From Ephemerocybe angulata (Eukaryota > Basidiomycota > Agaricomycetes > Agaricales > Psathyrellaceae): 64,000 nt of DNA. This document shows positions 21,803-33,592 of the stretch, in pieces. The DNA is taken from NCBI GenBank assembly GCA_013368325.1, contig JAACJK010000001.1, positions 1,674,001 to 1,738,000 on the forward strand. The letters run 5' to 3'. The position numbers were made by a program, and so were the translations under genes. Within the stretch, counting starts at the first letter, position 1, and each line of letters begins with the position of its first letter. The notes beneath the pieces are model-generated. The model was not told the DNA's origin and did no database searches. It was given only the letters and a program-made list of their open reading frames with translations.

Positions 21803-22957
21803 CTAAACATTATACGCGACGGGATAGTTGTATCTGGTGTCCCACAATAGCTCCTGTTTCTCATATGCCCTGTCCCAAGCCGCAGTCCAAGTAAGTCCAG
21901 GGTGGCCTCCTTCAATTAACTGTGACGCATCCCACTTCACAGATCTAAGGAAACCTCGTTGTGCATCGGAGAGTCGGGCAACTACCTGGCGTGTACTCTC
22001 TGGAATGGGTTTCCCGACAGGTGGTAGTCGAGGAAGGCGCCGTGTGCGGGGGTCCGGAGATGGGGTCAATGCGGGAAGTGAATTGGGAGAAGACGAGCCT
22101 GAATTTGACGCGCCAGAGTATGTGACTTGTGCGAAGCCTCGAACACCGTGAAGACGAGAAATTCGGGGAGGCGGAGTGCGAGGAGGAGGGCATGGTGTTC
22201 CGGAAGGCGAAGGAGGAGGAGAAGACGAAGGAAGGGGGGATGGTGATCTCTTGGCACTGGCCCTGAATTCCTTTTCCATTAGGTGCTCGCAGGAATAGAC
22301 GCGGGGTACTTACTCCTTCCTCGTCGTCGCTGCTCTAGTCTTCGTCGTCGATGCTCTAGATGACCTTTTAGATGAAGAGCTTTTCTTGAGGATGGGGACT
22401 GCGTCTTCTGCTCTGTACCTCCCAGGCGATATTAGGCGCTCGTGCCCATATAGAGACCGGATGGAGAACTCACCGTTTCCCTTGCCTATATTCACGGCTA
22501 CGCGAAGCCCCTTTAGACCTCGTTTCGTCAAGGTTTCTGTCAAGTGAAAGGAGGGAAAATGAGCAGTCAGCAAGAGACCCAGGTACAATATCATCCCTTA
22601 CTTGTAGTAATGTTTATGGCTCGATATCCGACTTCTCTCGCGACGTTGTTCCAAGCGCTGGGGCTCCGAAAGCTGGGCACGCTTTTGCTTGTTCTTCGCC
22701 CCTGTGCTTAGCCGGTTTTTAGCACGATATTTTCGCATTCGGGCGACAGCGGCTTTCCGGGACGCCTCAAGATTTCTTCAGGGCGAGATGTCAAGGCTTG
22801 AAGAAGAGACGAGAGCGATTCCATGCCATACGTACTTATAGTATAGCTTTCGACTAGATTCGCGACTGATTGCTCGCCGCTTTTCCAGAATCTGGGTGTC
22901 GGCACAAACAGTGGCGAGCTGCTCAAGTTGAGTAGCGACGCCCTTCGATCTTCCCAT
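21803..22957 (-). CDS. Hypothetical basic repeat protein, 307 aa
   Basis: Exons 22836..22957, 22602..22775, 22474..22536, 22314..22418 and 21803..22262 join in phase to 308 codons including the stop. The N-terminal half holds two copies of a basic motif, RRAISRESSRKLYYKNLEASR and RRERSRISSHKHYYKNLDETR, each followed by a Lys/Arg run (RMRKYRAKNR, REYRQGKR). This is similar in style to the repeated basic helices seen in many uncharacterised basidiomycete proteins. The middle is Ser/Pro-rich, and the C-terminus (ARLSDAQRGFLRSVKWDASQ ... GLTWTAAWDRAYEKQELLWD) looks folded. DNA or RNA binding is inferred from charge only. It sits between the about 185-bp repeats and the accessory gene of the transposase locus. 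Confidence 0.6.
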
Positions 22958-23117
22958 GGCGCGCAGCAACAGGATGAGGTTGGAGACTGTTGGAGACAAG
23001 CAAAATATTGGGCGCGTTGATTTTGCACTCGGCGCGACGGCTCGCCTCGGACCACCCGGACTCGGCTGATATCCACCAATCACAAGCTTTCATTTTCCAC
23101 AACAGAGGCGTAAAAAT

Positions 23118-25273
23118 CTACGTAGTATCCCGAGGTGCGAGTTGTAACGTAGAACTAAGAACGCCCAGTGCCAAAGAAGACTCCGGGGGCGTGAGGCCTT
23201 GAGACGTTGAACTTATATCTAATGCTGAAGAGGAACCCAAAGGCGTGAGGGCTTGAGACGTTGAACTTATATCTAATGCTGAAGAGGAACCCAAAGGCGT
23301 GAGGGCTTGAGACGTAGAAGTGGCAGCGAATGTCGAAGGAGAATGGGGAGGAGGCGCGAGGCCTTGAGACGTTGAACTAGTAGCGCCAAACGTCAAGGGA
23401 GATTCGGGAGCCGCGAGGCTCTGTAGCAAGGCGACAGCCCCCGGGTCATTCGAGGTTTGGATTGCCGAAATCAATGACCGCAGCTGTCCGACGGGATCCA
23501 ACGACCTCTCCAACTGACCCCTCATGACCTCGATCTGATCCTTCATCTGCGCTATCGCTGCATCCTTCGCCTTCATTTCCTCGTCCCTCTTCTTCTCCTC
23601 CTCTGCCGCTTTCTCAGTGCGGACTCGGGTATTACCAAGCATCAAGGCTCGCATGACCTTCGACACAGTGTCGTGAACCTCGGCGACCCCAGCGGGATAA
23701 TCACGCCGGAACTTTGACGAAGAGTAATGCAGGAATGAAGTCTCAGATCCAGGATGCTGTATCACGACGTAGGCCCAACTTCCTGTTCGCGCCGCTACGT
23801 GTTCCGCCTGGAAACAAGGCAAGTCAGTTGATGTAATTGATTTGATTGAACTCCTCCAGCTAAACGTACTTTGGACAAGACCGAAAATGCCATACGCCTA
23901 TAGGCCCTCAAGGCTTTAGCTGCTGTAGGATAAGGCTTCTCCATTCGGTAGGTCCTGGGAATGTCTGGAAGAAAACATCATTAGCACTCGTTTGCTTGGA
24001 GTTCAAGCGCCTACAGAGAGCAAGATCCTCACCTACTCCACTGTCGCCACACCCTGCCCCATTGATATGACCATGCTTGGGGTTCGCGCCTGATACGTGC
24101 CTGCCAATAATGGTCCTGGTGACGTCCCCATCAACGTCTGCGTCTGCGTCTGCGTCTCCGTCCCCGTCAGCGTCTGCACCGCCGTCGTCTGTATTAGGAT
24201 CTTCTGTGTCTGAAGCGTCCTCGTTCTGAGCACTCCCGCCCAGGACTTCTTCGCCAGAAGGGATGGCTTGTGAGCCATCGCCCCCAAAGACAGGCTGGGG
24301 CTCGGCGGCTATGTCAGGCTCGTCGTCATTCTCTATTTGTAGCTCGTTGAACGCGGTCGAAGGCGGGGCTTTAGATACGATGGGGGGTTGATCGAAGAGA
24401 GAAGGATCGATGCCGAATGCGACATCCGGAGGCGGAGCGGGACCTTTGGCGCGAGAGGATTGCATTTGCGCACTGGGTTGTGCCCATTGCGCATTTGAGG
24501 GGAAGGTCGTCACTAGGGCTGGTGTCGGTTTCTCGAAAAGGGAACAATATGACAAGCTTTACTCACTCTGATTTTGGATCTGTGGATAGTAACCGTGCTG
24601 GGGCGGGAAGGACATATTGTTCGGGAAGGACATATTGTTCGGGACCTGTGTTTCGAACGTCATGGACTGAGGCGCCTCGAGCTCGATTAAAGGACGTACC
24701 GGCGGCATCTGTCCTTGCGAGGGGTAGTACGCGTGGATGGGGCCGAACGACACGTTATTCGAAGACTGATTGCGTGCAGCATGGTTCAGTACACTTGAGA
24801 AAACGTCAAATATCACGGCGACATACCAAAGCCGGGCTTTGTTGGGGGTAGTTCACTACAAAGACAGGTTTAACGTTGAATCTGAATCGCGAGGGACGAA
24901 CCGACGTTGAGGAAACATCTGCATTTGACTGGGGGGCGGATATCCTGGGTACTGCTGCATACTCATTTGGAATGGGGCGGCAGGTTGGGCCGGAGCACTT
25001 TCAGCGGTCTGGAAGGGCATAAGCTTTAGTCGCCCCGAGGTGCAAAGAGTACTACTTACCTGTGGCGGCGCATTGGCTCTCTTCGCATTCTTTTGCTTAG
25101 GTGGTGCCCCCGGTGTCCCAACCAGTCCTTTTTTCTTCTTAGCAGGGACCTGGCGGAAGTTCAGTACGTTCTGGACGTAGATTAAGGATACGCTCACCGG
25201 CCTTCTTTTGCGTCGGTGCTAGGTCAGATTGAACCTTCGCCTTGCGAGGTGAAGTCCTCCGTTCTGGGGTCAT
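23118..25273 (-). CDS. Hypothetical protein divergent from KDZ-type transposase gene
   Basis: Exons 25060..25149, 24906..25008, 24827..24855, 24567..24765, 24033..24518, 23870..23964 and 23118..23807 are phase-consistent. The first coding exon begins at ATG 25273 (MTPERRTSPRKAK); its 3' limit is unclear, at 25235 (phase fits, weak donor GTTCAA) or 25198 (good donor, phase does not fit). With the former the protein has 576 residues: a basic N-terminus (KKKKGLVGTPGAPPKQKNAK), a Pro/Gln/Met-rich part, an acidic Asp/Ala stretch, the block RTYRMEKPYPTAAKALRAYR, then a charged coiled coil (RTEKAAEEEKKRDEEMKAKD). It ends with Ser/Thr-rich repeats (TSQALTPLGSSSALDIS twice). The start lies about 320 bp from that of the transposase-type gene, suggesting a shared promoter and a joint role in the element. 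Function unknown. Confidence 0.6.
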
Positions 25274-25594
25274 TGGGGATGAATCGTCGATATTCCTCCT
25301 CAAGCTGCATTCCCTTCCACAATTTTTCTGGAATTACTAACAATCGGGAACGTGACTCGCGAGGCGTCTCCCGACATACCCCGATCGCAAGGGACCGTGA
25401 TAATCGTAAATAGATAGACGGGCGCACCAAGGTTCGAACCAGGCGGGTGTTTGGCCGCACCGAGGTTCGAACCAGGCGGGGGCTGTTTGGCCGCTCCGAG
25501 GTTCAAACCAGGCGGGGGCGGTTTATGGCCCAACCTGCCCCCGACACTCGTCTTCTCCTCCTTTTGATCAAGGTTCGATGCTTCCCTAGAGTCA

Positions 25595-28500
25595 ATGCCG
25601 GCCCCAGTAGGTGGAAAACGCTCGACTTGGGATCCCGACTATGGTGGGGAGGGTGTATTCCCCGCCTCTCTCCTGGAGTCCGCTCTCGGGTCCGAAGATC
25701 ATTCGCCGACGAAAAGGATAAGAGGTGTTGGGTCTAATGGGGCCAAGAAGGCCTCAACGAAACGGAAAGTGAGGCCGCCTCGACCCCTGGGGGCGGGAGC
25801 ACAGCGAGGGAAGAAAGCAGGGTCAGCGGCGTCAGCGTCCGAAGCATCGACTATTAGTGTTGTGACCCCCTGTGAACCATCAACCAGTTTGACAGGTGGG
25901 GGCGAGGCCTTCGAAGCACAGGACAACTTCGGTGACAACCACGATGTACCCGGGGTTCCTTCCCATGGCCAGCCTGAAGACGAGCTCGACCAGCCCAATG
26001 CGCCCCGCTTAAACAGCATCGCGGCGTACATCGATGCAGTCAATAGCGGTGTTGCAGGATTCAAACTCATTTACGGGCGCTTGTTTGTTGTGCAGGGTTG
26101 GGATGTTGAGAGGCGACAGACCAAGGTGATAAGTTACTCAAGGCCACGCATTGTGAAGGTGCTAACAGGTCTCCAGGACACATGGCACCATCTTCAATAC
26201 CAGCAAGTCGGCGATGGAATTACTACGGGATGTAGCTGTCCATTGGCGACTCGTGGTTTATCCTGCATTCACCAACGCTACTTCCTTGAAGCCAATTTGG
26301 CGGAACGCTATGGTTCCAACGTTTCTACTGGTCTGTGTCGCATAATATTCACCCTTTTAGTTTCAATTCTTAATGAATCTCTCCCATGCGACTTTAGACG
26401 ACCCACCGGCTGCAAAGCTCTTCTACCAGCGCCCATTGACAACAGTGTCATTCCTCAGCCTGTTTTCTGTGGAGTCGAAATCGTCTTCGGCTTTGAAAGG
26501 ACGAGCTATTGTTAGTCACATTGGGTCCTCGCGGGCGGGAGGAACATGGAAATGCTCGAAGGATACGAACTTGACCTCTTGTTCCCACATCAACGAGGCG
26601 TCCCACTTACTTCCGGAGGAGTTTGGCGATCTACTGGAAGGGTTGGATCTCATGGAAGAGGCTATTGCGGAGGATGTATGCACCATGGGTGAGTTCGTTC
26701 TTTGACTTGATTCGAAAGTCACCGTCTAATGGTCGATATTTAGAACGAGGCCCCGGTTCCACGGTGTCGCACCTACCTATACATGTCCCCAAATGGACGG
26801 CTTTACCGACGGACCCTGTCTTGTACCGCGAATCGCCTCCTCTTCGGGATCTCGGTGTCGAACCTCTTACCTTTCGTCTCCAGGAAGGGGACTCTTGTGG
26901 GCTGTGTCCTTTTGGAAGGGCGTTCTACGACAGATCCCGGGGTGAATCGCCTGTAAAGGCCAAGTTGTACACGTTGACAGGGTTGTTCGAAGTGCAGATC
27001 GAGGTGCAGAAATGCCCTTTGTGCCCGCCGAAGAGTGTGCGATGCATCGGCCCTGACCTTCGGAACCATGGAATATTCAACTACAACAACTCTGTGCTTG
27101 TCTCGCACGAGCTCCTGAACGAGTACACCAGCGCCTATACCTCCTCGGAAACGCCTTTCATTGCTTGGACGACACAATTATCAAGACGATACGACTTATG
27201 CGATACAAAGTTTATGGGGCCCGATCTCTTTCGAGCGGTCTGGTTCTCCTTCGCCTTTTTGCAGGACTTCCGCGACGATATGACATGCACAACCTGCGGT
27301 CCGGCTCCAGATACCGTCATCTGGGATGGAATAACCTTGTCGTTCGGAAAGCGTCATCTAACTAACTCGCTTCGTCCACCAACCCTCACGACCCATGCTG
27401 AATCTCAAGTCCGGAATTTGACAAAGTACCGACCTAAACAGCAGCTTTTACCTGATCGGTCGCTCCGCAAAGCCGTCAGGGATGCGCTGCACGGGCCATC
27501 GGTGGCTGCGCTGAGAGCTAGCGCGAAAGAGGAGGGCTTGGTAGAACAACCCGTGGCGTCACCCCTTCTCGACATCTCCACCATTCAGCCTTTCGGCGCC
27601 ACATCACCTTCCTGTCTTCCACCTTTCGGTGCCGCCTCACCTTCCCGTCCTCCACATTTCGGTGTCACCTCATCCTCCCATCCTGCACCAATCACCACGC
27701 CTATCTTCCGCACTGGGGCTTTATTTCGGACCTCATCCCAATCAGATGGCCCTGTGTCTATCGTTGCACCGCCTTCTACACCTATTCGTTCTTCTGCGGT
27801 TTCAACCAGCCAGCCGTGCCCCTCAACCATCCAAAGCGCAGGCTCGATTGCCAGACGTCTTGCATCAGGTGGCAGTCGTCAGCCAGTCGTGGCCGCCTCG
27901 CCATCCCCATCCAAATCTCTTCTTCGACAGGCAGGGCTTATCGACAAACATCTGAAGTCCTTGTCCTCTGTTACAAGCTCTCTTCGTGCGCAATGTTCAT
28001 CACTTGGAGACTTGTTTGAAACATATCTGGGAGAACAAGCTTACGCCGAGCGGCCCTGCCCGAAGGTCTGGAAGAACTTCTTCTCACAGGCGAGTTCTCC
28101 TTGTCAACTTTTTTCGTCTTCATTTCTCATATTTGGATGCTACAGATAGCGGCAGAGGAGTCAGCCCTCCAGCTCGTCAATTACGCGTCGTGGCTTGAAG
28201 TTAGGAACTTCTTGAGCGACCCGATCCCCAAGAACACGTATCTCGTCTTGTCTGTACCCGCTTTCTTCCGAGTGTTGGAGTTGAAGGATGTCGATCGGGA
28301 GAAGGTAGTGGATGTCCTCAGATGGGTTGAAACCCATGTCCGCAATCTGCTCAAAGAGATGATCAATGAAGAGCCTCTGAAGCTGGCTAGGGAGGGAAGC
28401 ATCCCTTCTGGCCTGGATGACTGGCGAAAGGCAAGTTCAATCTTGCATGCAATAGGGTCTTGCCTGATCTGTGCTTTGTTTAGACTGGGTGCTTCTATAG

Positions 28501-29128
28501 TATGCCCATCATCCGCCACCGCCCATACTACCCCAACTTAGATCAGGCTAAACTCAAGAAGGAGGAGGAGAAACTTCAGGAAATGGCGGGAAAGAGGGGG
28601 GACCGATGCGGGAAGTACTACTCTCAATATGGGGAGAGGCGACTTACAGGCGGTATTATGGTGGCTTGGTGCACGCACAGCATTTGCTACGGCTTCCACT
28701 GCATACCCTCAAGCGAGGGTCGTGACGATGTGTTCTCTGCGATGGTGACCCGCTGGCCAGTTGCTCCAAAGCGAGTGGTCTACGATTTCGCCTGTGCACT
28801 CGGCCCTTATTGCATGCTTCGGGAACCCCAGTTCTTTGGCAATACTTACTTCGCCATCGACCACTTTCACGCAAACGGACACACGAAATGCAGCCCAGCA
28901 GCGTTTCTATCCGAGTACTCAAACGTCGATCCAACTCTTAGTGCCATCAACTCTAGTGCAGCGGAGTGCGGGAATGGTGCTCTTCGGCGAATCCGCAAGT
29001 CCGTTAGCTATATGGGTCAGGAGAGGGCGATTATCTACACAAAGGTGTTCCTGTCTGTTTGGAATAGGTTGAAGCTCCGTCGCATGGCTGCAGAACGGCT
29101 AAAGAATACCAGCATGGATTTCGATTGA
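25595..29128 (+). CDS. KDZ-related transposase with SWIM and CxC cysteine cluster
   Basis: Exons 25595..26330, 26398..26688, 26744..28089, 28146..28430 and 28484..29128 give 1,100 residues. After a basic N-terminus comes a SWIM-type zinc motif (CSCPLATRGLSCIH, about residues 211-226). Next is a cysteine cluster of the CxC type found with KDZ (Kyakuja-Dileera-Zisupton) transposases: SCGLCPFG near 392, KCPLCPPK, and CTTCGPAPDTVIWDGITLSF near 524. A Ser/Pro linker follows. The C-terminal core has VVYDFACALGPYC (about 986), FAIDHFHANGHTKC (about 1011) and SSAAECGNGALRRI (about 1045), supplying the Asp and Glu positions expected of this DDE-like family; the first acidic residue is not obvious. Introns 28090..28145 and 28431..28483 begin with GC (GCGAGT, GCAAGT) rather than GT. 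The frame is open throughout, so the element may be recent or domesticated. Confidence 0.8.
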
Positions 29129-29155
29129 TTTTTTCTAATGTTTGCAACACTGTGA

Positions 29156-29285
29156 GACGGTAGAAGGACAGGTAAAACCAATGATACTACAATTGAATAT
29201 AGGCGGTTCACTTAGGACGTGACGGTAGAAGGACAGGTAAACCCAATGATACTACAATTGAATATAGGCGGATCACTTAGGACGT
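29156..29285 (+). repeat. Two direct copies of a 65-bp sequence
   Basis: 29156..29220 and 29221..29285 both read gacggtagaaggacaggtaa and continue almost identically to cacttaggacgt. They lie directly behind the stop of the KDZ-type gene and before the satellite array, so they may mark the 3' end of the element. Confidence 0.9.
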
Positions 29286-29309
29286 ATGGCCTGCTGAAAT
29301 ATATGGTAT

Positions 29310-32110
29310 ACCTCCAATCCCCGGTCTTGAGTCCAGGACCACAGCTGGAGCCGTGATCTTAAACCGAGGTATACAGCCGAGCTGCGAGGACGCCCCATGC
29401 GTCATGGAAAGGGGTCGGCGTTAGGGCGTTTCTGGTACTGCATACCCTGGTGTGATAGATCGTGAGCCCGGAACGAGGAAGCCAGGTGGGCGCCTACCTC
29501 CAATCCCCGGTCTTGAATCCAAGACCACATCTCCACCTGTGGTCTTGGACCGAAGAATACAGCCGAGGTGCGAGGACGCCCCATGCGTCAGGGAAAGAGG
29601 TCGGCGTTGGGGCGTTTCTGGTATGGCATACCCTGGTGTGATACATCGTGGGCTCGGAACGAGGAAGCCAGGCGAGCGCTTACCTCCAATCCCCGGTCTT
29701 GAGTCCAAGACCACAACCGGGATGTAGTCTTGGACCGAAGAATACAGCTGAGGTGCGAGGACGCCCATGCATTATAGAGGGGGTTGGGCTTCAGGATGTT
29801 TCTGGGACGGCATACCCTGGTGTGATACATCGTGGGCTCGGAACGAGGAAGCCAGGCGGGCGCTTACCTCCAATCCCCGGTCTTGAATCCAAGACCACAA
29901 CCGGGGATGTGGTCTTGGACCGGAGGATACAGTCGAGCTGTGAGGACGATCTATAGCTCATGGAAGGGGGTTGGCGTCGGGGCGCTTTTCGTATGGCATA
30001 CCCTGGTGCGATACATCGTGAGCCCGGAACGAGGAAGCCAGGCGGGCGCTTACCTCCAATCCCTGGTCTTGAATCCAAGACCACAACCGGAGATGTGGTC
30101 TTGGGCCGAGGAATACAGCTGAGCTGCAAGGACGCCGGGGTTGGGCGTCAGGGTGTTTCTGGTATGGTATACCCTGGTGCGATACATCGTGAGCCCGGAA
30201 CGAGGAAGCCTGGCGGGCGCTTACCTCCAATCCCTGGTCTTGAACCCAAGACCACATCTCCACCTGTGGTCTTGGACCAGAGGATACAGTCGAGCTGCGA
30301 GGACGCCCCATGCATTATAGAGGGGGTTGGGCGGCAGGATGTTTCTGGGATCGCATATCTTGGTGCACCACATCATGAGCTCGGAACGAGGAAGCCAGGC
30401 GGGCGCTTACCTCCAATCCCCAGTCTTGAATCCAAGACCAAATCTCCACATGTGGTCTTGGGCCGAAGGATACGGCCGAGCTGCGAGGACGCCCCATGCG
30501 TCATGGAAAGGGGTCGGCGTTGGGGTGTTTCTGGTACGGCATACCCTGGTGCAATACATCGTGGGCTCGGAACCAGGAAGCCAGGGCGAGCGCTTACCCC
30601 CCAATCCCCGGCCTTGAGTCCAAGAGTACAGCTGGAGATGTGGTCTTGGGCCGAAGGATACGGCCGAGCTGCGGGCCGAAGGATACGGCCGAGCTGCGGG
30701 CCGAAGGATACGGCCGAGCTGCGAGGACGCCCCATGCGTCATGGAAAGGGGTCGGCGTTGGGGTGTTTCTGGTACGGCATACCCTGGTGCAATACATCGT
30801 GAGCTCGGAACCAGGAAGCCAGGGCGAGCGCTTACCCCCCAATCCCCGGCCTTGAGTCCAAGAGTACAGCTGGAGATGTGGTCTTGGGCCGAAGGATACG
30901 GCCGAGCTGCGAGGACGCCCCATGCGTCATGGAAAGGGGTCGGCGTTGGGGTGTTTCTGGTACGGCATACCCTGTTGCAATACATCGTGAGCTCGGAACG
31001 AGGAAGCCGGGTGAGCGCTTACCTCCAATCCCCGGTCTTGAATCCAATATCACAACCGGAGATGTAGTCTTGGACCGAAGAATACAGCCAAAGTGCGAGG
31101 ACGATCCATAGCTCATGGAAAGGGGTTGGCGTCGGGGAGATTTTTGTACGGCATACCCTGGTGCGATACATCGTGAGCCCGGAACGAGGAAGCCGGGTGA
31201 GCGCTTACCTCCAATCCCCGGTCTTGAATCCAAGACCACAACCGGGGATGTAGTCTTGGACCGAAGAATACAGCCGAAGTGCGAGGATGCCCCATGCGTC
31301 ATGGAAAGAGGTCGGTGTCAGGGCGTTTCTGGTACGGCATACCCTGTTGCAATACATCGTGAGCTCGGAACGAGGAAGCCGGGTGAGCGCTTACCTCCAA
31401 TCCCCGGTCTTGAATCCAAGATCACAACCGGAGATGTAGTCTTGGACCGAAGAATACAGCCAAAGTGCGAGGATGCCCCATGCGTCATGGAAAGAGGTCG
31501 GTGTCAGGGCGTTTCTGGTACGGCATACCCTGTTGCAATACATCGTGAGCTCGGAACGAGGAAGCCGGGTGAGCGCTTACCTCCAATCCCCGGTCTTGAA
31601 TCCAAGACCACAACCGGGGATGTAGTCTTGGACCGAAGAATACAGCCGAAGTGCGAGGACGCCCCATGCGTCATGGAAAGAGGTCGGTGTCAGGGCGTTT
31701 CTGGTACGGCATACCCTGTTGCAATACATCGTGAGCTCGGAACGAGGAAGCCAGGTGAGCGCTTACCTCCAATCCCCGGTCTTGAATCCAAGACCACATC
31801 CCCACCTGTGGTCTTGGACCGAAGAATACAGCCAAAGTGCGAGGACGATCCATAGCTCATGGAAAGGGGTTGGCGTCGGGGAGATTTTTGTACGGCATAC
31901 CCTGGTGCGATACATCGTGTGCCCGGAAGGAGGAAGCCAGGTGGGCGCTTACCTGCAATCCCCGGTCTTGAATCCAAGACCACATCTCGAACCGTGGTCT
32001 TGAACAGGCGAATACCCCCGGGGTTGATGACCACATGGCGCGCTATCATCTTGGGCACAGGGCTTGGACACAAGGATACAGCCGATCGAAACACCCGAGC
32101 GTGATCTAGG
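29310..32110 (-). repeat. Right 186-bp satellite array, inverted
   Basis: Same satellite as at 5290..8080 in opposite orientation, about 14-15 units, with landmarks at 31113, 31485 and 31671 (multiples of 186). Units keep the hairpin with 12-bp arms around gtggtcttgg. The array starts abruptly about 25 bp after the 65-bp repeats, without the strongly diverged units that close the left array, so the right arm may have been truncated by the transposon. Confidence 0.9.
30650..30735 (-). repeat. 25-bp triplication inside satellite unit
   Basis: The segment gccgaaggatacggccgagc plus tgcgg occurs three times at 30650, 30675 and 30700, within one satellite unit. It looks like a recent slippage event. 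Confidence 0.85.
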
Positions 32111-32759
32111 GTTGGAGAATACAGCCGAGGTCCGCAGGCGTTAGCGCCCTGGCGCTTGCACTGCAGACAGCGACCTGAGGGAAAATCATGTCTGCGACAC
32201 ACTGGACACAGGCGAGCGATTTCCCCCCTGATTCCCGCACCACAGATCAAGGCCGTCTCCGTCCGTGCAAGGCCACGAGCAGGCTGCACCCGTGGCTACA
32301 AGATCGCGGCAAGGCAATCTACGTCAGTAAATGTGCCAGGCACAGCGGTGTCGTCTTGGAGTGAGTCCAGGAATCAGGCGTACTCACCAGGTCGGACGGT
32401 CACTGCACTGTCGTCCAGATGAGAGGAAGGAATGTCGCACCATGTTCTCCAGGCCAAGAATAAAGCCGAGAATAAAGCTAATCCTATTGCGTCGCTATAT
32501 AGCCCAGGGGTACCCTGATGGATTTCTAGATGCGTCCCCCTAGCCCAGGACAGCGTGCCGGTGTGTAGATGGACCATGGGCGGAATCGCCATCGACCTTT
32601 GCAGAGTCCTTCTTGAACAGAAGAGCACAGGGTACCCTCCCAGGGGCCCATCAGCCAACCATCAGGAAAGGCTACGTAAGCCTTCACATGAGCACGTGTG
32701 GTGCGCAGCTGGCCGCGGCTGCTCAGAGCGGCAGGCCGCGCACGCCTGGTGCGGCGTGG
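32111..32759 (-). repeat. Outer unique part of right inverted-repeat arm
   Basis: Reverse complement of 4663..5289, ending at 32759 with the mirror of ccacgccgcaccaggcgtg. Similarity stops sharply on both sides (actgagag before the left end, gattgacg after the right), and no target-site duplication is obvious. No gene seen. Confidence 0.8.
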
Positions 32760-33592
32760 TGATTGACGGATATCTGCAATTCATGATGTTCGAAAAAAGG
32801 TAGCCCCGCTTCTCCGAAGATCTATCATGTCCTCAACTCAAGATAGTTCGCCTATATAGTTCCAATAACGACCAGGCCATGTGATCCTATAATGAAGACC
32901 TACGGGGTTTTCTATTAGCCTCAAGACGCCAATTGAAATGGCCCGAGTCAACCATAATTGGGTGATCTTCCTGCTCGAAGCAATAGTTCTTTATTTAAAA
33001 GTCGAAAGGCATCCTCACGTATATGCCAGGGATCTAGGGTTTCACACTCGATATAGGCCGGTACCGTTTTTCCCGAGGCCAGATCGGCTTCCTCCTCATT
33101 GGCATTCCAGATCTACTAAACCAGGGCATGAATCTGTGCACTGGGCCGTTCCTGAGGCCTGAGGCGCGATCTGCAATGCAGATTTCTCTCGCATCGAAGA
33201 TATGCGAAGCCTGCATTTGCTACTAAACGCGCCATGAGGAATCATGAATCATGGGGATGCGCCTCCGACCTACTTGTCCTTCTAATGATCGCCGCTGTCC
33301 AGTGCATCAAACGCCTAATACTCAAATGCGCACTTCGCGACGATCCGCTTCTGGAGGCCCCAGAGCACCATGCGCGCGATAGTAGGCTTGTCTCCGATGT
33401 TGGTTTCTTTAACGGCAGTCAAAAGTGACTGAGAGTTATCGTGTAGATGCCGAAGTGAAGGGATGATCCAGGACTTTTATACGGCCAATTAAAACAGCAG
33501 TGGGATCCATGTTCAAAGTGTCGTCGTTCAAAATCCAGGTGGTGAGATATGTATGTACAATTGACAATAATGGAGCACTACTATCCGACTAT
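32760..33592. other. Intergenic, no gene seen
   Basis: Between the right end of the inverted repeat and the third GH7 gene. Only short frames and no repeats noticed. Confidence 0.5.

Noticed and set aside
25447..25533. Three repeats of a PPPGSNLGAAK-type frame as the start of the minus-strand accessory gene (ATG 25533)
   Set aside because: The splice from it leads to a frame that stops soon after; the ATG at 25273 gives a basic N-terminus. It cannot be excluded fully.
29400..32290. Similar open frames in the right satellite array
   Set aside because: Mirror image of the left array; same periodicity artefact.
4663..32759. Target-site duplication at the ends of the inverted repeat
   Set aside because: The bases just outside (actgagag and gattgacg) do not match.
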